Positions 9,986 through 18,361 of a DNA stretch of 58,217 bases are shown in pieces (position 1 is the first letter of the stretch; every line of letters starts with the position of its first letter). The DNA comes from Natronospirillum operosum (GTDB lineage: Bacteria; Pseudomonadota; Gammaproteobacteria; Pseudomonadales; Natronospirillaceae): contig NZ_SRMF01000005.1 of assembly GCF_004768465.1 (NCBI RefSeq), positions 204,768 through 262,984 of the forward strand. The letters are read 5' to 3'. Under the pieces are notes generated by a model, which worked only from the letters and a program-made list of their open reading frames with translations, did no database searches and had not been told where the DNA came from. A program made the position numbers and the translations under genes.

Positions 9986-12553
9986 GTGCTGACAAAATGG
10001 TTTCTGCACGGCCTGCTGGCTGTGGTGGTATTGGTGTTGCTGACGCTGGGCGGACTGTGGTGGTGGTCTGTCCAGCCTGCGGATATCCGTCTGACGGAAG
10101 CGGAATCCAGACAACTGACGCTCGACAACGGCATGGAAGTCGAGGTGGTCTCGGACCCGGATGCGCCGGCGGCCAGTCTGGACTGGCGCTGGCTGTCGGG
10201 CACGGTGGAAGACCCGCAGGATTGGCCGGCCAGGCATCAGCTGTTCAGCCGGGTGCTGTTCTACGGCGAGAGTGACTCCGGTTACCGCCACCTGGAAACC
10301 CGGGCTCTGCGCGATCCGCTGGGTGCGGTCAGTACCCGAGTTGACCGCACGCATACTCATATCCAGTACCAGACCAGTCCCAGCGCTTTTGCCGAAGAGG
10401 TCGACTATGTCGCGCGGCTGCTGCGTTCCCCGACCTTGCCGCTGGAAGGCATTGCCTATGAGCGGGGCCAACTGACCGGCCTGGACGCCGCCTATGACTT
10501 CATGAGTCCGGGAGAGGTCGCCCGGGTATCGGCCCTGTTGCAGCAGGGACTGCCCGACCTGCCGCCGCTGCAGCATGACATGGCAGGCTGGGAAGGCATG
10601 AGCAATGAAGCCGTCGCGCGTGAGCTGGCCCGCTACGCAGATGACCGGCTGACGGCCCCCCTGATGCAGATCACACTGCGTGCGCCCATGCCGCTGTCCG
10701 AGCTGGAGGCGTTGGCCCGGGAGACCTTTGGCCGTTTGCGTGACCAGGCCGCAGAGCCGTCTGCAGAGTCCTTGCCGGAAGGCCCGGTGGCGGGCTTGCC
10801 CGATGCCCGTACCGAGCCGGTGAGTGTGAATCGGGAACTGCACCCGCAGGCACCTGATCTGCGTCTGCTGTATCCCTGGCGGCTGGGCTCCGAACAGCTG
10901 GACAGTGCCGACCGCCTGGTCAACTGGTTCAACCAGCCTTACGAGGAAGGCATCACTCGGCAACTGCAGAATGCCGGCATCATCGAAGGCCTGCAGGCAC
11001 GTTTCAATGATGATTTCCTGATTCTGGATATCGACCTGGCCTCCAACGATGCAGCTGACCTCAATCGTCTGCACAGTACCCTGGCCAGCTTTCTGGCACA
11101 GCTGCTCAATCATCCGGCGGCGCCCACCCGGATTACACGTATTGCCGGTGAAGAGCGCGTTGCCGAAGCACTGACGCTGTACGATCTGGATCTGGACCCG
11201 ACGCTGCTGCTGCAACTGGATCTGCGCGGCAATGCGGCTGCCTCTGCCGGTACGCTGCCAGAACCGGATCTGACGCAGGCCCTGACTCTGCAATTGCCGC
11301 GCTCGGAGCCCGAGCGCAGCGATGATCTGCCCGGGGTGGACCCGAACGAATATGAACTGCTGGGCTGGCAGCCGGGCCTGCTGCTGGATGAAGAGGGTGC
11401 CACCGTCTGGCATTATGAAGACAACCGATTCGGCACCACGCTGGCCTCTGCGCATGTGCGTGTGCACTACCCGATTGGCCCTGATCAGCGGGAGCAGGAA
11501 CGCTGGCGCCGCTGGGCCTATCGCCACGGCCCCGGCTGGAGCAACCAGATTATCTGGACCGATCATCATGCCCGCACACCGGCGCAGGGGCTGCGCGTTG
11601 AAGTTGACGACCAGGGCGTGACCTGGCACTACACCGACCGCTGGCCGGAAGTAGAACCCTGGCTCTATGACCTGATTCAGCAGTTGGAAGGCCTGGCGGT
11701 TGAATTGCCGGAGGCCATGCCCGAAGTGCGGCAACCTGATCGCCTGATGCGGGAGCGGGCCGGATTGCTGCCGGTACCGCAGCCCGAAGACCTGGGCCGA
11801 CTGCGCAACACCGTATTGCTGAGTGGTCGTATTCCGCGCGAGGATGCCGGGCGGTTCGCCGAATGGCTGGAAACCCAGCGGCCTGCCGAGCATATGGCCG
11901 AAGTGCCACCGCGCCCGGATACACTGTGGCGCCTGGATACCGGTCATCGGGTGGCCGAGCTGAGCCTGAACGGCGGCCGCTCCCAGGTCAGCCGGGTGCT
12001 GCAGGTGCCGGAATACAACATGCGTCAGCGCACGCTGGCCGACTGGACCTTCCCGTGGTTGGAAGAAACCCTGACCATGGCCGTGCGCGGTGAGGAGTTC
12101 GGCGGCGAGCTCAATATGGCACTGCGGGCACCGCTGGGCTATACCGGTCTGGATATCGAACTGTCGAGTCAGACTCAGGACCCGGCGCGCCTGGGGCTCT
12201 ATCTGGAAACATTCTGGGTGCAACTGGCCTTGGCTGCCGAGGGCTTGTCGTCGGAACGTTTCCGCGCCAGTACCCAGCGCCGCGCCGACCTGCTGCGTGA
12301 TGCCGCATCAACGCTGCCGGCGCTGGCGGCCTATCACTGGGACGACATCACTGCTGGCCGGCCACATTTCAATGGCCGTCTGCAGCAGGCGCGCACCCTC
12401 GAAGGCACCAATATGGACGGCTGGCAGTTCTTTGTACGCCAGTGGCTGTTCGATACCAATGCGCGCCAGTTGACGGTGTATGAAATTGGTGCTGACTGGG
12501 CTGATGACTACAGTTCAGCCCGGCAGATGCCTGCCGGGGCCCGTGAGTGGTAA
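9986..12553 (+). CDS. Membrane-anchored M16-fold protein lacking the zinc site
   Basis: An 855-residue protein with one N-terminal membrane segment (about 6-28) and the rest predicted periplasmic. The opening LTLDNGMEVEVVSDPDAPAA is a clear M16 (insulysin/pitrilysin) N-domain signature, and a second half with VWHYEDNRFG resembles the inner M16 domains. Where active enzymes have HxxEH, here the sequence runs RHQLFSRVLFYGES, so both the second His and the catalytic Glu are missing. It is therefore probably a non-catalytic M16 relative. The start is a GTG giving MLTKWF. Nothing in the neighbourhood tells its substrate or partner. Confidence 0.75.
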   Translation: MLTKWFLHGLLAVVVLVLLTLGGLWWWSVQPADIRLTEAESRQLTLDNGMEVEVVSDPDAPAASLDWRWLSGTVEDPQDWPARHQLFSRVLFYGESDSGYRHLETRALRDPLGAVSTRVDRTHTHIQYQTSPSAFAEEVDYVARLLRSPTLPLEGIAYERGQLTGLDAAYDFMSPGEVARVSALLQQGLPDLPPLQHDMAGWEGMSNEAVARELARYADDRLTAPLMQITLRAPMPLSELEALARETFGRLRDQAAEPSAESLPEGPVAGLPDARTEPVSVNRELHPQAPDLRLLYPWRLGSEQLDSADRLVNWFNQPYEEGITRQLQNAGIIEGLQARFNDDFLILDIDLASNDAADLNRLHSTLASFLAQLLNHPAAPTRITRIAGEERVAEALTLYDLDLDPTLLLQLDLRGNAAASAGTLPEPDLTQALTLQLPRSEPERSDDLPGVDPNEYELLGWQPGLLLDEEGATVWHYEDNRFGTTLASAHVRVHYPIGPDQREQERWRRWAYRHGPGWSNQIIWTDHHARTPAQGLRVEVDDQGVTWHYTDRWPEVEPWLYDLIQQLEGLAVELPEAMPEVRQPDRLMRERAGLLPVPQPEDLGRLRNTVLLSGRIPREDAGRFAEWLETQRPAEHMAEVPPRPDTLWRLDTGHRVAELSLNGGRSQVSRVLQVPEYNMRQRTLADWTFPWLEETLTMAVRGEEFGGELNMALRAPLGYTGLDIELSSQTQDPARLGLYLETFWVQLALAAEGLSSERFRASTQRRADLLRDAASTLPALAAYHWDDITAGRPHFNGRLQQARTLEGTNMDGWQFFVRQWLFDTNARQLTVYEIGADWADDYSSARQMPAGAREW

Positions 12554-12634
12554 ACCACGGGTCGGCAGACTGCGCCTGGGCTGATTGTGCGTGGGTACAG
12601 GCGTGATAGGGCGATAGGAGGGTAGGAGGTCGGC

Positions 12635-13433
12635 TCAGACCTCCTCTTCATCGTCCTGATTGATACGCAGCGGCAGGGTCAGATAGACACTGATCTGATC
12701 GTTCAGTTCCGCAGAGACACGGACCTCGCCACCCAGCAGTTCCGCGTAGCGCTTGAGCAGCAACATGCCCAGGCCCGGGCCCAGATAGCGCCCGTCCTCA
12801 CTGCTGTGCAACTGGAAGTGGGTGAACCACTGGTTGGCATCCATGTCATTCAGCGTGAAGTCGAAGGCGGTGAAGGTGAACTGGACAACGTCGTCCAGTT
12901 CAGCATGCAGGTAGCTGATCATGCCGGCCTGCATGGGCTTGCCCTGAGACAGCGGGGACATGGTGGCCAGCCCCACTTCCACGGCGCGCAGAAACACACG
13001 ACGGTCCGTGCGCGCGCTGATGTCTGCATCTTCATGTTGCAGTGACACCGTTTCCGGCAGGCGGTTCTCTTCATGCAGTCGTGCCACCAGAGCCTGCAAT
13101 TCATGGTCTACCACAAAGTGGTCTTCATGCAGGCTGTCGTGTCTGACTTCGACTTCCAGCAACTCCACCAGGTCATTGCAGATCACATGCAGAAAGCTGA
13201 GCTGTGACTTCACCACCGGGTCGATGCGGGTCTTGCTGACTTTCTGGCTGGCAGTGCCGGCGATTTTTTCGAACTGCTGAGCCAGTTGCAGAATGGCACG
13301 GTTCTGATCGGTCTGCCGGTGCTGCAATGATCGGCGCTGGCGTGTGACGTGCCCCAGCTCCAGATTCAGGCGCTCCTGCTCCAGATGGGCTTCCTGCAAC
13401 CGACGGTTCTGGTTGCCCTGCTCACGCAGCAGC
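12635..13433 (-). pseudogene. 3' part of a histidine-kinase-like gene split by the prophage
   Basis: C-terminal about 265 codons of a membrane sensor-like protein: a coiled coil (LLREQGNQN onward), a helical segment with SQLSFLHVICNDLVELL at the place of a kinase dimerisation helix, and an ATPase-like end with LGPGLGMLLLKRYAELLGG and VYLTLPL. The usual phospho-accepting SHE/D box is not recognisable, so kinase activity is uncertain. The frame runs into the prophage left end and stays open to 13564 with an artificial N-terminus read from phage DNA. The 5' part lies at 49265-49469. Joining them after removal of the prophage and one GCAGC gives one 332-codon frame. Confidence 0.85.
13429..13433. 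repeat. Target-site duplication, left copy (GCAGC)
   Basis: GCAGC directly abuts the prophage left end and matches GCAGC at 49265-49269 directly after the right end. Because of the CAG-rich surroundings the identity extends to 8 bp (GCAGCAGC, 13426-13433 and 49265-49272). The 5-bp reading agrees with Mu-type transposition. Confidence 0.85.
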
Positions 13434-13457
13434 TGTGAGGTGACAGATGGGTTGGGA
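13434..13457 (+). repeat. Prophage left terminal inverted repeat
   Basis: Begins TGTGAGGTGACAGATGGG. Aligned without gaps to the right end read inward (TGTAGCGCGACGAATGCA...), 15 of 24 positions agree, including TGT, G.GAC, ATG, TTG and GA. This spacing pattern is expected for outermost transposase-binding sites. Confidence 0.8.
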
Positions 13458-13622
13458 ACAGTGGGACTAAGTGGGACTTGTCGGGAGCATGTGGGCTGAG
13501 CCCAGTGTTCATGCGGCATTGCTGGAGCTGGAACCGAGCAGCGGTAAAAATTGTCGCGTCGCATGAATATTCAGAATATCGTCAATACGACGCGAGACTT
13601 GGGACACATTTGTAAGCGGTGT

Positions 13623-14276
13623 TTAACGGCTCATTATAGAGTCGTAAAGGCGCTGCAGGTGGTCGTCGCTGAGTTTGGTCAGGCTGCTGATCTGCAGGCC
13701 TAGCCGTTGCTTGACCTCATGATACACGTCACCCTTGCTGAGGCCTAGTTGCTTGGATCGTGCCCATATGGCTGTGTACAGCTCTTTGCGGCTATGATCG
13801 ACTCTAGCCCCTGCAGCACTAGCATCTCGGCGCTTAATGGCTTTCATTTGTTTGAGCCAGGCCAGTGCGTCATCACCCAGGTGGGTGGGTATCGCCCGGT
13901 AGGTTTCTACGTCATACCGATCACGCACGACTCGGTGCCACTTCGGGAAAAGCTTGGCGGGCGGGACCCCTGTGGCCGCCTCCTCGGCCCTCACCAGGTC
14001 ATCCAGTGTCCGCTGAATGTCGCGCGCCTGTTTGGGCGTGATGTGCTCAGGGCCAGGTGTGAAATTCACACTGACCCTTTTGGGAGCGTGGTGATGTATA
14101 TCGCCCTGGTGAAATTGGGCATTGCCGCCCACGTTAAAGCTGTTGCCACTCATGCTGTTGCTACTGCCGCCTATGTTTGGGCGGTCGGGCTCAGCTGATT
14201 TCTTCTTCCTGATGTTCTCACCAAACATCTGCGTGACGTTGTTTTTGATCTTTTTGTGGTCCTTGTCGTCAGTCAT
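13623..14276 (-). CDS. ORF6C-like prophage regulatory protein
   Basis: A 217-residue protein of unknown exact role. The N-terminus is polar, with a Ser/Asn/Gly-rich stretch containing SFNVGGNAQFHQGDIHHH. The middle (about 115-150) has KWHRVVRDRYDVETYRAIP followed by DALAWLKQMKA, resembling the ORF6C domain of phage antirepressor-type proteins. The C-terminal 50 residues form a helical segment rich in basic residues. It is the last gene leftward of the prophage, 9 bp after the repressor gene and probably co-transcribed with it, so a role in the lysogeny decision is a fair inference. No DNA-binding motif is obvious. Confidence 0.5.
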   Translation of the reverse strand: MTDDKDHKKIKNNVTQMFGENIRKKKSAEPDRPNIGGSSNSMSGNSFNVGGNAQFHQGDIHHHAPKRVSVNFTPGPEHITPKQARDIQRTLDDLVRAEEAATGVPPAKLFPKWHRVVRDRYDVETYRAIPTHLGDDALAWLKQMKAIKRRDASAAGARVDHSRKELYTAIWARSKQLGLSKGDVYHEVKQRLGLQISSLTKLSDDHLQRLYDSIMSR

Positions 14277-14285
14277 ACTACCTCA

Positions 14286-14705
14286 CTAAGCTGCTGTTTT
14301 TATTAGCCTTATTACCTTTTTGGCGTCCGGTTGGGCGCCGGTTTCGTTGTACATCTCATAGATCGCCAGGATCAGGTCTGCCTTTTTTGAGGCTGGCGTA
14401 ATTTCCAGATCCAGCATTTCCATGGCCTCCTCGATTGCCTCTATCACAACCCTCATAAGGGTTTCGTCAAAGCCTGCGCTCCCTAGATCCTTCAGATACA
14501 TAGGGCCATGTCCCGTCAGCACCCAGTTAGCGTTTATGCCTTGTTCTACTAAGCCAGCAATGACTTGACTGCCTGGCACGCGACTACCCCCCTCATACTG
14601 TTGCCAAGAGCGAAACTTGCTGCCCACCGCTTCAGCCATACTCTTTTGAGTGTAATCGAGCGCCTTTCTTACACTCTTTAGCCGACTGCCAATTAGCTCA
14701 TCCAT
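14286..14705 (-). CDS. Prophage repressor (cI-type HTH)
   Basis: A 139-residue DNA-binding protein. The helix-turn-helix spans about residues 17-45 (DYTQKSMAEAVGSKFRSWQQ), followed by GSQVIAGLVEQGINANWVLTGHGPM, a link region common in phage repressors of this type. The C-terminal half is helical and acidic and has no LexA-type peptidase signature. I chose the ATG giving MDELIGSRLK, preceded by AGAGG; the frame is open 15 codons upstream, but those codons lie inside the operator region. It is divergent from the Ner gene, and one operator-like repeat (14706-14716) overlaps its own ribosome-binding site, which suggests autoregulation. Confidence 0.8.
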   Translation of the reverse strand: MDELIGSRLKSVRKALDYTQKSMAEAVGSKFRSWQQYEGGSRVPGSQVIAGLVEQGINANWVLTGHGPMYLKDLGSAGFDETLMRVVIEAIEEAMEMLDLEITPASKKADLILAIYEMYNETGAQPDAKKVIRLIKTAA

Positions 14706-14841
14706 GCGCAACACCTCTGTCGCACTTATGCCGCACTTTCGCAACACCACTGTTATCGGCGCAACACCTAGGGCAACTCTTTGATTTCATTGACATTATT
14801 TGAATAGCACTCCAATGAGTACAAAATTTAAGGTGTTGCGC
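14706..14841. promoter_or_regulatory. Operator cluster of the lysis-lysogeny switch
   Basis: The motif GCGCAACACCT occurs at 14706-14716 and 14759-14769, a 9-nt version CGCAACACC at 14740-14748, and the exact inverse AGGTGTTGCGC at 14831-14841. The first copy covers the ribosome-binding site of the repressor, the last covers the -35 region of the early promoter. A second pair, TAGCACTCCAATGAG (14805-14819) and CTCAATTGAGTGCTA (14864-14878), is inverted and flanks the early promoter. Two motif families suggest two DNA-binding proteins, most simply the repressor and Ner. Confidence 0.7.
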
Positions 14842-14863
14842 GTCTAAAGAGTGTTGTTATGCT
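14836..14863 (+). promoter_or_regulatory. Candidate early promoter
   Basis: TTGCGC (14836-14841) and TATGCT (14858-14863) are separated by 16 bp and would start transcription near 14870, just before ner. The -35 hexamer lies inside an operator copy, as expected for a repressed early promoter. TTGACA at 14789-14794 is an alternative -35, but I see no good -10 at 17 bp from it. Confidence 0.45.
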
Positions 14864-14878
14864 CTCAATTGAGTGCTA

Positions 14879-15241
14879 ATGTCTAAACCCATGACTATAT
14901 TAGACAGCACCACCAAAGCCCTATTACGTGACCCCGCCAAGCGACGGGCGTGGGTCGTTTATCAAGTGGCCATACAGGGCACCTCACTGGCTGCCGTGGC
15001 CCGGGAAAAGGGCCTGGCGCGCCAGACTCTGTACCGGGCGTTCGACATCCCTTACCCCCGCATGGAGAAGATCATGGCGGACGCCGTTGGCCTTACGCCG
15101 CAGCAGCTTTTCCCTGAGCGGTATACGAAAGACGGCCTGCCCGCCCGCCGCATGGGCCGCCCTAAAAAGTCTGCTACCAAGAAACCAAAGGATACCACCC
15201 CTTACCACCAGCGCAATGTCGATAACGGGGAGCGGATTTAG
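14879..15241 (+). CDS. Ner-like early regulator
   Basis: A 120-residue DNA-binding protein. The core LAAVAREKGLARQTLYRAFDIPYPRMEKIMADAVGLTPQQLFPERY follows the pattern of Mu Ner and the bacterial Nlp proteins: helix-turn-helix, then a segment ending in the W/F-P-x-R-Y motif. Ner limits transcription from the early and repressor promoters during lytic growth. The C-terminus is a basic tail (RRMGRPKKS). The frame also opens with GTG six bases earlier; I take the ATG at 14879. First gene of the rightward early operon, divergent from the repressor. Confidence 0.8.
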   Translation: MSKPMTILDSTTKALLRDPAKRRAWVVYQVAIQGTSLAAVAREKGLARQTLYRAFDIPYPRMEKIMADAVGLTPQQLFPERYTKDGLPARRMGRPKKSATKKPKDTTPYHQRNVDNGERI

Positions 15242-15243
15242 AC

Positions 15244-15678
15244 ATGCGCCGCCGGGATCCTTTAACCGATGACATGTTCCTGATACCGACGCCGGTGGCG
15301 CCGGTACCGGCCAGCATGGATTACCGCGCCGAAGTCGCCCACCTGGTGAGTGCCGTCATTAAGGATTCGGGCGTGGACCGGTATGAACTGGCTGCCCGCA
15401 TGAGCCGCCTGACCGGACAAGAGGTGTCCAAGTACATGGTGGATGCCTGGTCGAGCGAAAGCCGCGAGGCATACAACATGCCGTTTCATCAAGCCGCTGT
15501 GCTGGAGAGTGCGTGCGAAACCCTGGCGCTGACCACCTGGTTGGCCGAGAAGCGCGGCGCCCGTCTGCTGGTGGGCAAAGACACGCTCACCAATGAGCTG
15601 GGCAAGCTGGAACGGGTAAAGGAAGACGCGGCCAAAAAAATCCGCGAACTGAAGCGAATAATGGGAGAGATGGAATGA
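15244..15678 (+). CDS. Early phage protein, unknown function
   Basis: A 144-residue protein not recognised with confidence. Its middle (VDRYELAARMSRLTGQEVSKYMVDAW, about 39-64) looks like a small DNA-binding helical module, and the C-terminus (NELGKLERVKEDAAKKIRELKRIM) is a short coiled coil. It lies between ner and the transposase, overlaps the next gene by 4 bp, and is read from the early promoter. A regulatory or transposition-related accessory role is possible, but only the position supports it. Confidence 0.6.
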   Translation: MRRRDPLTDDMFLIPTPVAPVPASMDYRAEVAHLVSAVIKDSGVDRYELAARMSRLTGQEVSKYMVDAWSSESREAYNMPFHQAAVLESACETLALTTWLAEKRGARLLVGKDTLTNELGKLERVKEDAAKKIRELKRIMGEME

Positions 15679-16052
15679 CAACAATCATAAGCGAGCGCCA
15701 GTGCTGGATAGATAGCCAGTACCTTGAAGGCATGCCTGAACGGCTGCGCGCCCGCAGCGATCGGCCCTACATGATGCTGGAAGTGGATACCGGCACCGAC
15801 CTCACGCTGGAACTGGCCTATGGCAGCGCCGGCGGCACCGGGTACGACCACGATTTTTTGAACATGGCGAACACCCATATCTGGTACTTCTCCCGCAAAG
15901 GCCGGCACGTTGCGCGGCGTGTTGCGCGTGAGCTGGCCGGTCTGGGGTTTGCGTTTTTATACCCTGGCGACGGCCCCGACATTTTCATCTTGAGCGCCCG
16001 TTCGCATCTCATCATTGACGCCGGTTATCGGTGGCAGGAGGAGTGCGCATGA
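15675..16052 (+). CDS. Early phage protein, unknown function
   Basis: A 125-residue protein with mixed composition and no motif I recognise. It has no signal peptide or membrane segment and is rich in aromatic residues (IWYFSRKGRHVARRV). Start and stop overlap both neighbours by 4 bp, which supports it as a real gene of the early operon. It directly precedes the transposase gene. Confidence 0.6.
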   Translation: MTTIISERQCWIDSQYLEGMPERLRARSDRPYMMLEVDTGTDLTLELAYGSAGGTGYDHDFLNMANTHIWYFSRKGRHVARRVARELAGLGFAFLYPGDGPDIFILSARSHLIIDAGYRWQEECA

Positions 16053-18292
16053 GTCGGGTGGTGACACGAAAGCGCATAGCGCAGGCTCTGGCCAAGAACC
16101 CATCGACCATCACTCGACGCGCTGATAAAGAGAGGTGGCCATTCGAGGAGGTGTCAACGAATGGCGGCCTGCAGCGCCACTACCCAGTGGACTCACTGCC
16201 CAAGCCCGTGCGCGAAGCGCTTGCCGAGCTGTCGGCCCGCGAGGCGGCGCAGGAAGCTCTGAACCGGGGCGCTGCCGAGATGGCCCCTGCAGAGGTATCA
16301 GGTGGCAACGCTGCCGCCCATGCCCGCCGCCTGGCGGCGGAGCGTGAGGAAAAACAACGGGCCGTCCAGGCGGCCAAACAGGAGGGCCTGAAGCGCTTCT
16401 CAGCCCTGCCGTCCGACAGTCCGAAACGCCTGCGCGCCAAGGCCCGTGAAACCGTATTGATGGCCCTGTGGGACTACCAGAGACGACGCCAGTTGCCGCT
16501 GCGCCCGGCACTCAAACAATTCGCCGAGCTGGCCAACGCCGGCGAGATCAATCTGCCGGAATCGGTCTGGGACTGGATGCCCACTTACGGCGGTGGTCGC
16601 GGCCTGCACGTGGGCAGCCTGAAGCGCTGGCACTACGACTACAAAGACGAAGGCTTGTGGGGGCTGGTGGATGGCCATGGCACACGCAAAGGCCAATTCA
16701 AAGTGCTGCAGGTCGAGGGTCTGGCCAAGGTCATTCACGACATGATGCTGGCCAATCCGCACACCACGCCGACGCAAATCAAGAAATACCTGGAGGCCGA
16801 TCACCCGGACAAAAACACGGTCTCCGTCAAGGCCATTGAGCGCTACATGAAGCACTGGCAGGAAGAGAATGCTCAGTACTTCATGTACGAGACCAACCCC
16901 GATGCCTGGAAGAACAATTACATGGCGGCGGTCGGCTCGCAGCATGAGGATGTGAAGCGGCTGAACCAGCGCTGGGAGCTGGATTCCACGCCGGGCGACC
17001 TGATGCTGAAAGACGGCCGTCACAGCGTGATAGCGGTGATCGACATGTACACACGCAGGCTCAAGCCGCTGGTCTCCAAAACCTCGACCGCCACGGCGGT
17101 GTGCCAGGTGTTCCGCCGGGCGCTGTTGGACTGGGGTGTTCCTGAAGCCATCGTCACCGACAACGGCGCGGACTACGTGTCACACCAGTTCAAGAGCGTG
17201 GTGCGCAGCCTGGACATTGATCAGCGGCTGTGCCTGCCCTTTGCGTCTGAGCAGAAGGGCACCATTGAGCGTGCCTTGAAGACCATGAGCCACAGTATTG
17301 TGGAAATGCTGCCCGGCTACATCGGCCACAGCGTGGCTGATCGCAAGGTGATTGAGGGCCGCAAAAGCTTCGCCCAGCGCATCATGTCGAAGGATGAGGT
17401 GGTGGAAGTGAGCCTGACGTCCGAAGAGTTCCAGAAGCTGCTGGACGACTGGGCCGACTATGCGTATGGCCGGGACCCGCACAGTGGCCTGGACGGCCGC
17501 AGCCCCTTTGAGGTGGCCGCCGCCTGGAAAGAGCCGGTCAACAAGATACACGATGAGCGCGCCCTGGACCTGCTGCTGGAAGAGATTGGCGGCTGGCGCA
17601 CGATCACCAAAAAAGGCATCCGTTTTGAGAACCACCAGTACGACGCCCCGGAGCTGTTTGAGCACGTGGGTAAGCAGGCTGAGCTGAAGCGTGATGAGCA
17701 GGACATTGGCCGTCTGACGGCCTACGTGGACGGCGAGTTTGTGGCGGTGGTCGAGTGCGCCGAGCTGCTGGGGATCTCTCGCAAGGACCGGGCCCGAGCT
17801 GCCCAGCAGTTCCAGAAAGAATTCCTGAAGTCGCAGCGTGAAGATTTCGGCCAGTTCCGCAAGAGCGTGAACAAGAACATTGGTGCGGTGGTGATGGATG
17901 CCCGGCGCAAAGAGGCGGAGAACGTCTCCATGATGCCGCATGCGGGTGTGAGCTACACCACCGACGGGCTTGAGCAGGCTGGCAAGGCCGCCCGCGCGCG
18001 CCGTACCGGAGCGCCTCAGGTTGATGCGCAGCAGCAAATGACGCCCGAGCAAAAAGCGAAATTCAAGGCGCAGTTTGAGGCCGAGAAAAACAAGCCCAAA
18101 GCGCCCGTAACGGCGATTGAATCGAATCGAGATAAGTATGAGCGGTGGGTGCGCCTGGACCGGCAGATTGCGGCGGGCCATGTGCCTTCAGACGCGGAGG
18201 CCCGGTTCCACAAGCACTTTCCCCAGTCTTCAGCCTACAAGTCCCAGAAAACGTTTTATGCGGACTTTAACCTGCAAGTAAAGGACGCCTAA
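16049..18292 (+). CDS. MuA-like DDE transposase
   Basis: Cuts and joins the prophage ends for integration and replicative transposition. It has 747 residues. The N-terminal winged DNA-binding domain contains RKRIAQALAKNPSTITRRA and the WPFEEVSTNGG.QRHYPV pattern typical of Mu transposase/repressor domains. The catalytic core shows D312 (ELDSTPGD), D371 (VTDNGADY) and E407 (GTIERAL). A beta-barrel-like C-terminal Mu transposase domain and a basic, Lys/Gln-rich tail (about 640-715) follow; the tail would contact the MuB-type partner. The ATG at 16049 has AGGAGG 7 nt upstream. The motif spacing is closer to the B3/D3112 group than to Mu itself, which is an impression from memory. Confidence 0.95.
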   Translation: MSRVVTRKRIAQALAKNPSTITRRADKERWPFEEVSTNGGLQRHYPVDSLPKPVREALAELSAREAAQEALNRGAAEMAPAEVSGGNAAAHARRLAAEREEKQRAVQAAKQEGLKRFSALPSDSPKRLRAKARETVLMALWDYQRRRQLPLRPALKQFAELANAGEINLPESVWDWMPTYGGGRGLHVGSLKRWHYDYKDEGLWGLVDGHGTRKGQFKVLQVEGLAKVIHDMMLANPHTTPTQIKKYLEADHPDKNTVSVKAIERYMKHWQEENAQYFMYETNPDAWKNNYMAAVGSQHEDVKRLNQRWELDSTPGDLMLKDGRHSVIAVIDMYTRRLKPLVSKTSTATAVCQVFRRALLDWGVPEAIVTDNGADYVSHQFKSVVRSLDIDQRLCLPFASEQKGTIERALKTMSHSIVEMLPGYIGHSVADRKVIEGRKSFAQRIMSKDEVVEVSLTSEEFQKLLDDWADYAYGRDPHSGLDGRSPFEVAAAWKEPVNKIHDERALDLLLEEIGGWRTITKKGIRFENHQYDAPELFEHVGKQAELKRDEQDIGRLTAYVDGEFVAVVECAELLGISRKDRARAAQQFQKEFLKSQREDFGQFRKSVNKNIGAVVMDARRKEAENVSMMPHAGVSYTTDGLEQAGKAARARRTGAPQVDAQQQMTPEQKAKFKAQFEAEKNKPKAPVTAIESNRDKYERWVRLDRQIAAGHVPSDAEARFHKHFPQSSAYKSQKTFYADFNLQVKDA

Positions 18293-18309
18293 CCGGCGTT
18301 TAAAGAAGT

Positions 18310-18333
18310 GCGCCCGTGTATCGGCACGGGCGC
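18310..18333 (+). other. Strong hairpin between the transposase and ATPase genes
   Basis: GCGCCCGTG (18310-18318) and CACGGGCGC (18325-18333) form a perfect 9-bp stem with loop TATCGG in the 69-bp gap between the two transposition genes. There is no T run after it. It could lower read-through, set the transposase/ATPase ratio or stabilise one mRNA end. Confidence 0.55.
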
Positions 18334-18361
18334 GATGATGTCAATCCGATGGAGTACTGAC

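Noticed and set aside
9884-12223. 779-codon open frame opposite the M16-like gene
   Set aside because: Antisense shadow. The plus-strand frame has a membrane anchor and M16 signature, whereas the reverse product is Gln/Arg/His-rich without recognisable domains.
13552-13575. TGTCGCGTCGCATGAATATT as the prophage left end
   Set aside because: It resembles the right end somewhat, but has no matching target duplication next to it. The end at 13434 gives both the GCAGC repeat and in-frame gene restoration. It may be an inner transposase site.
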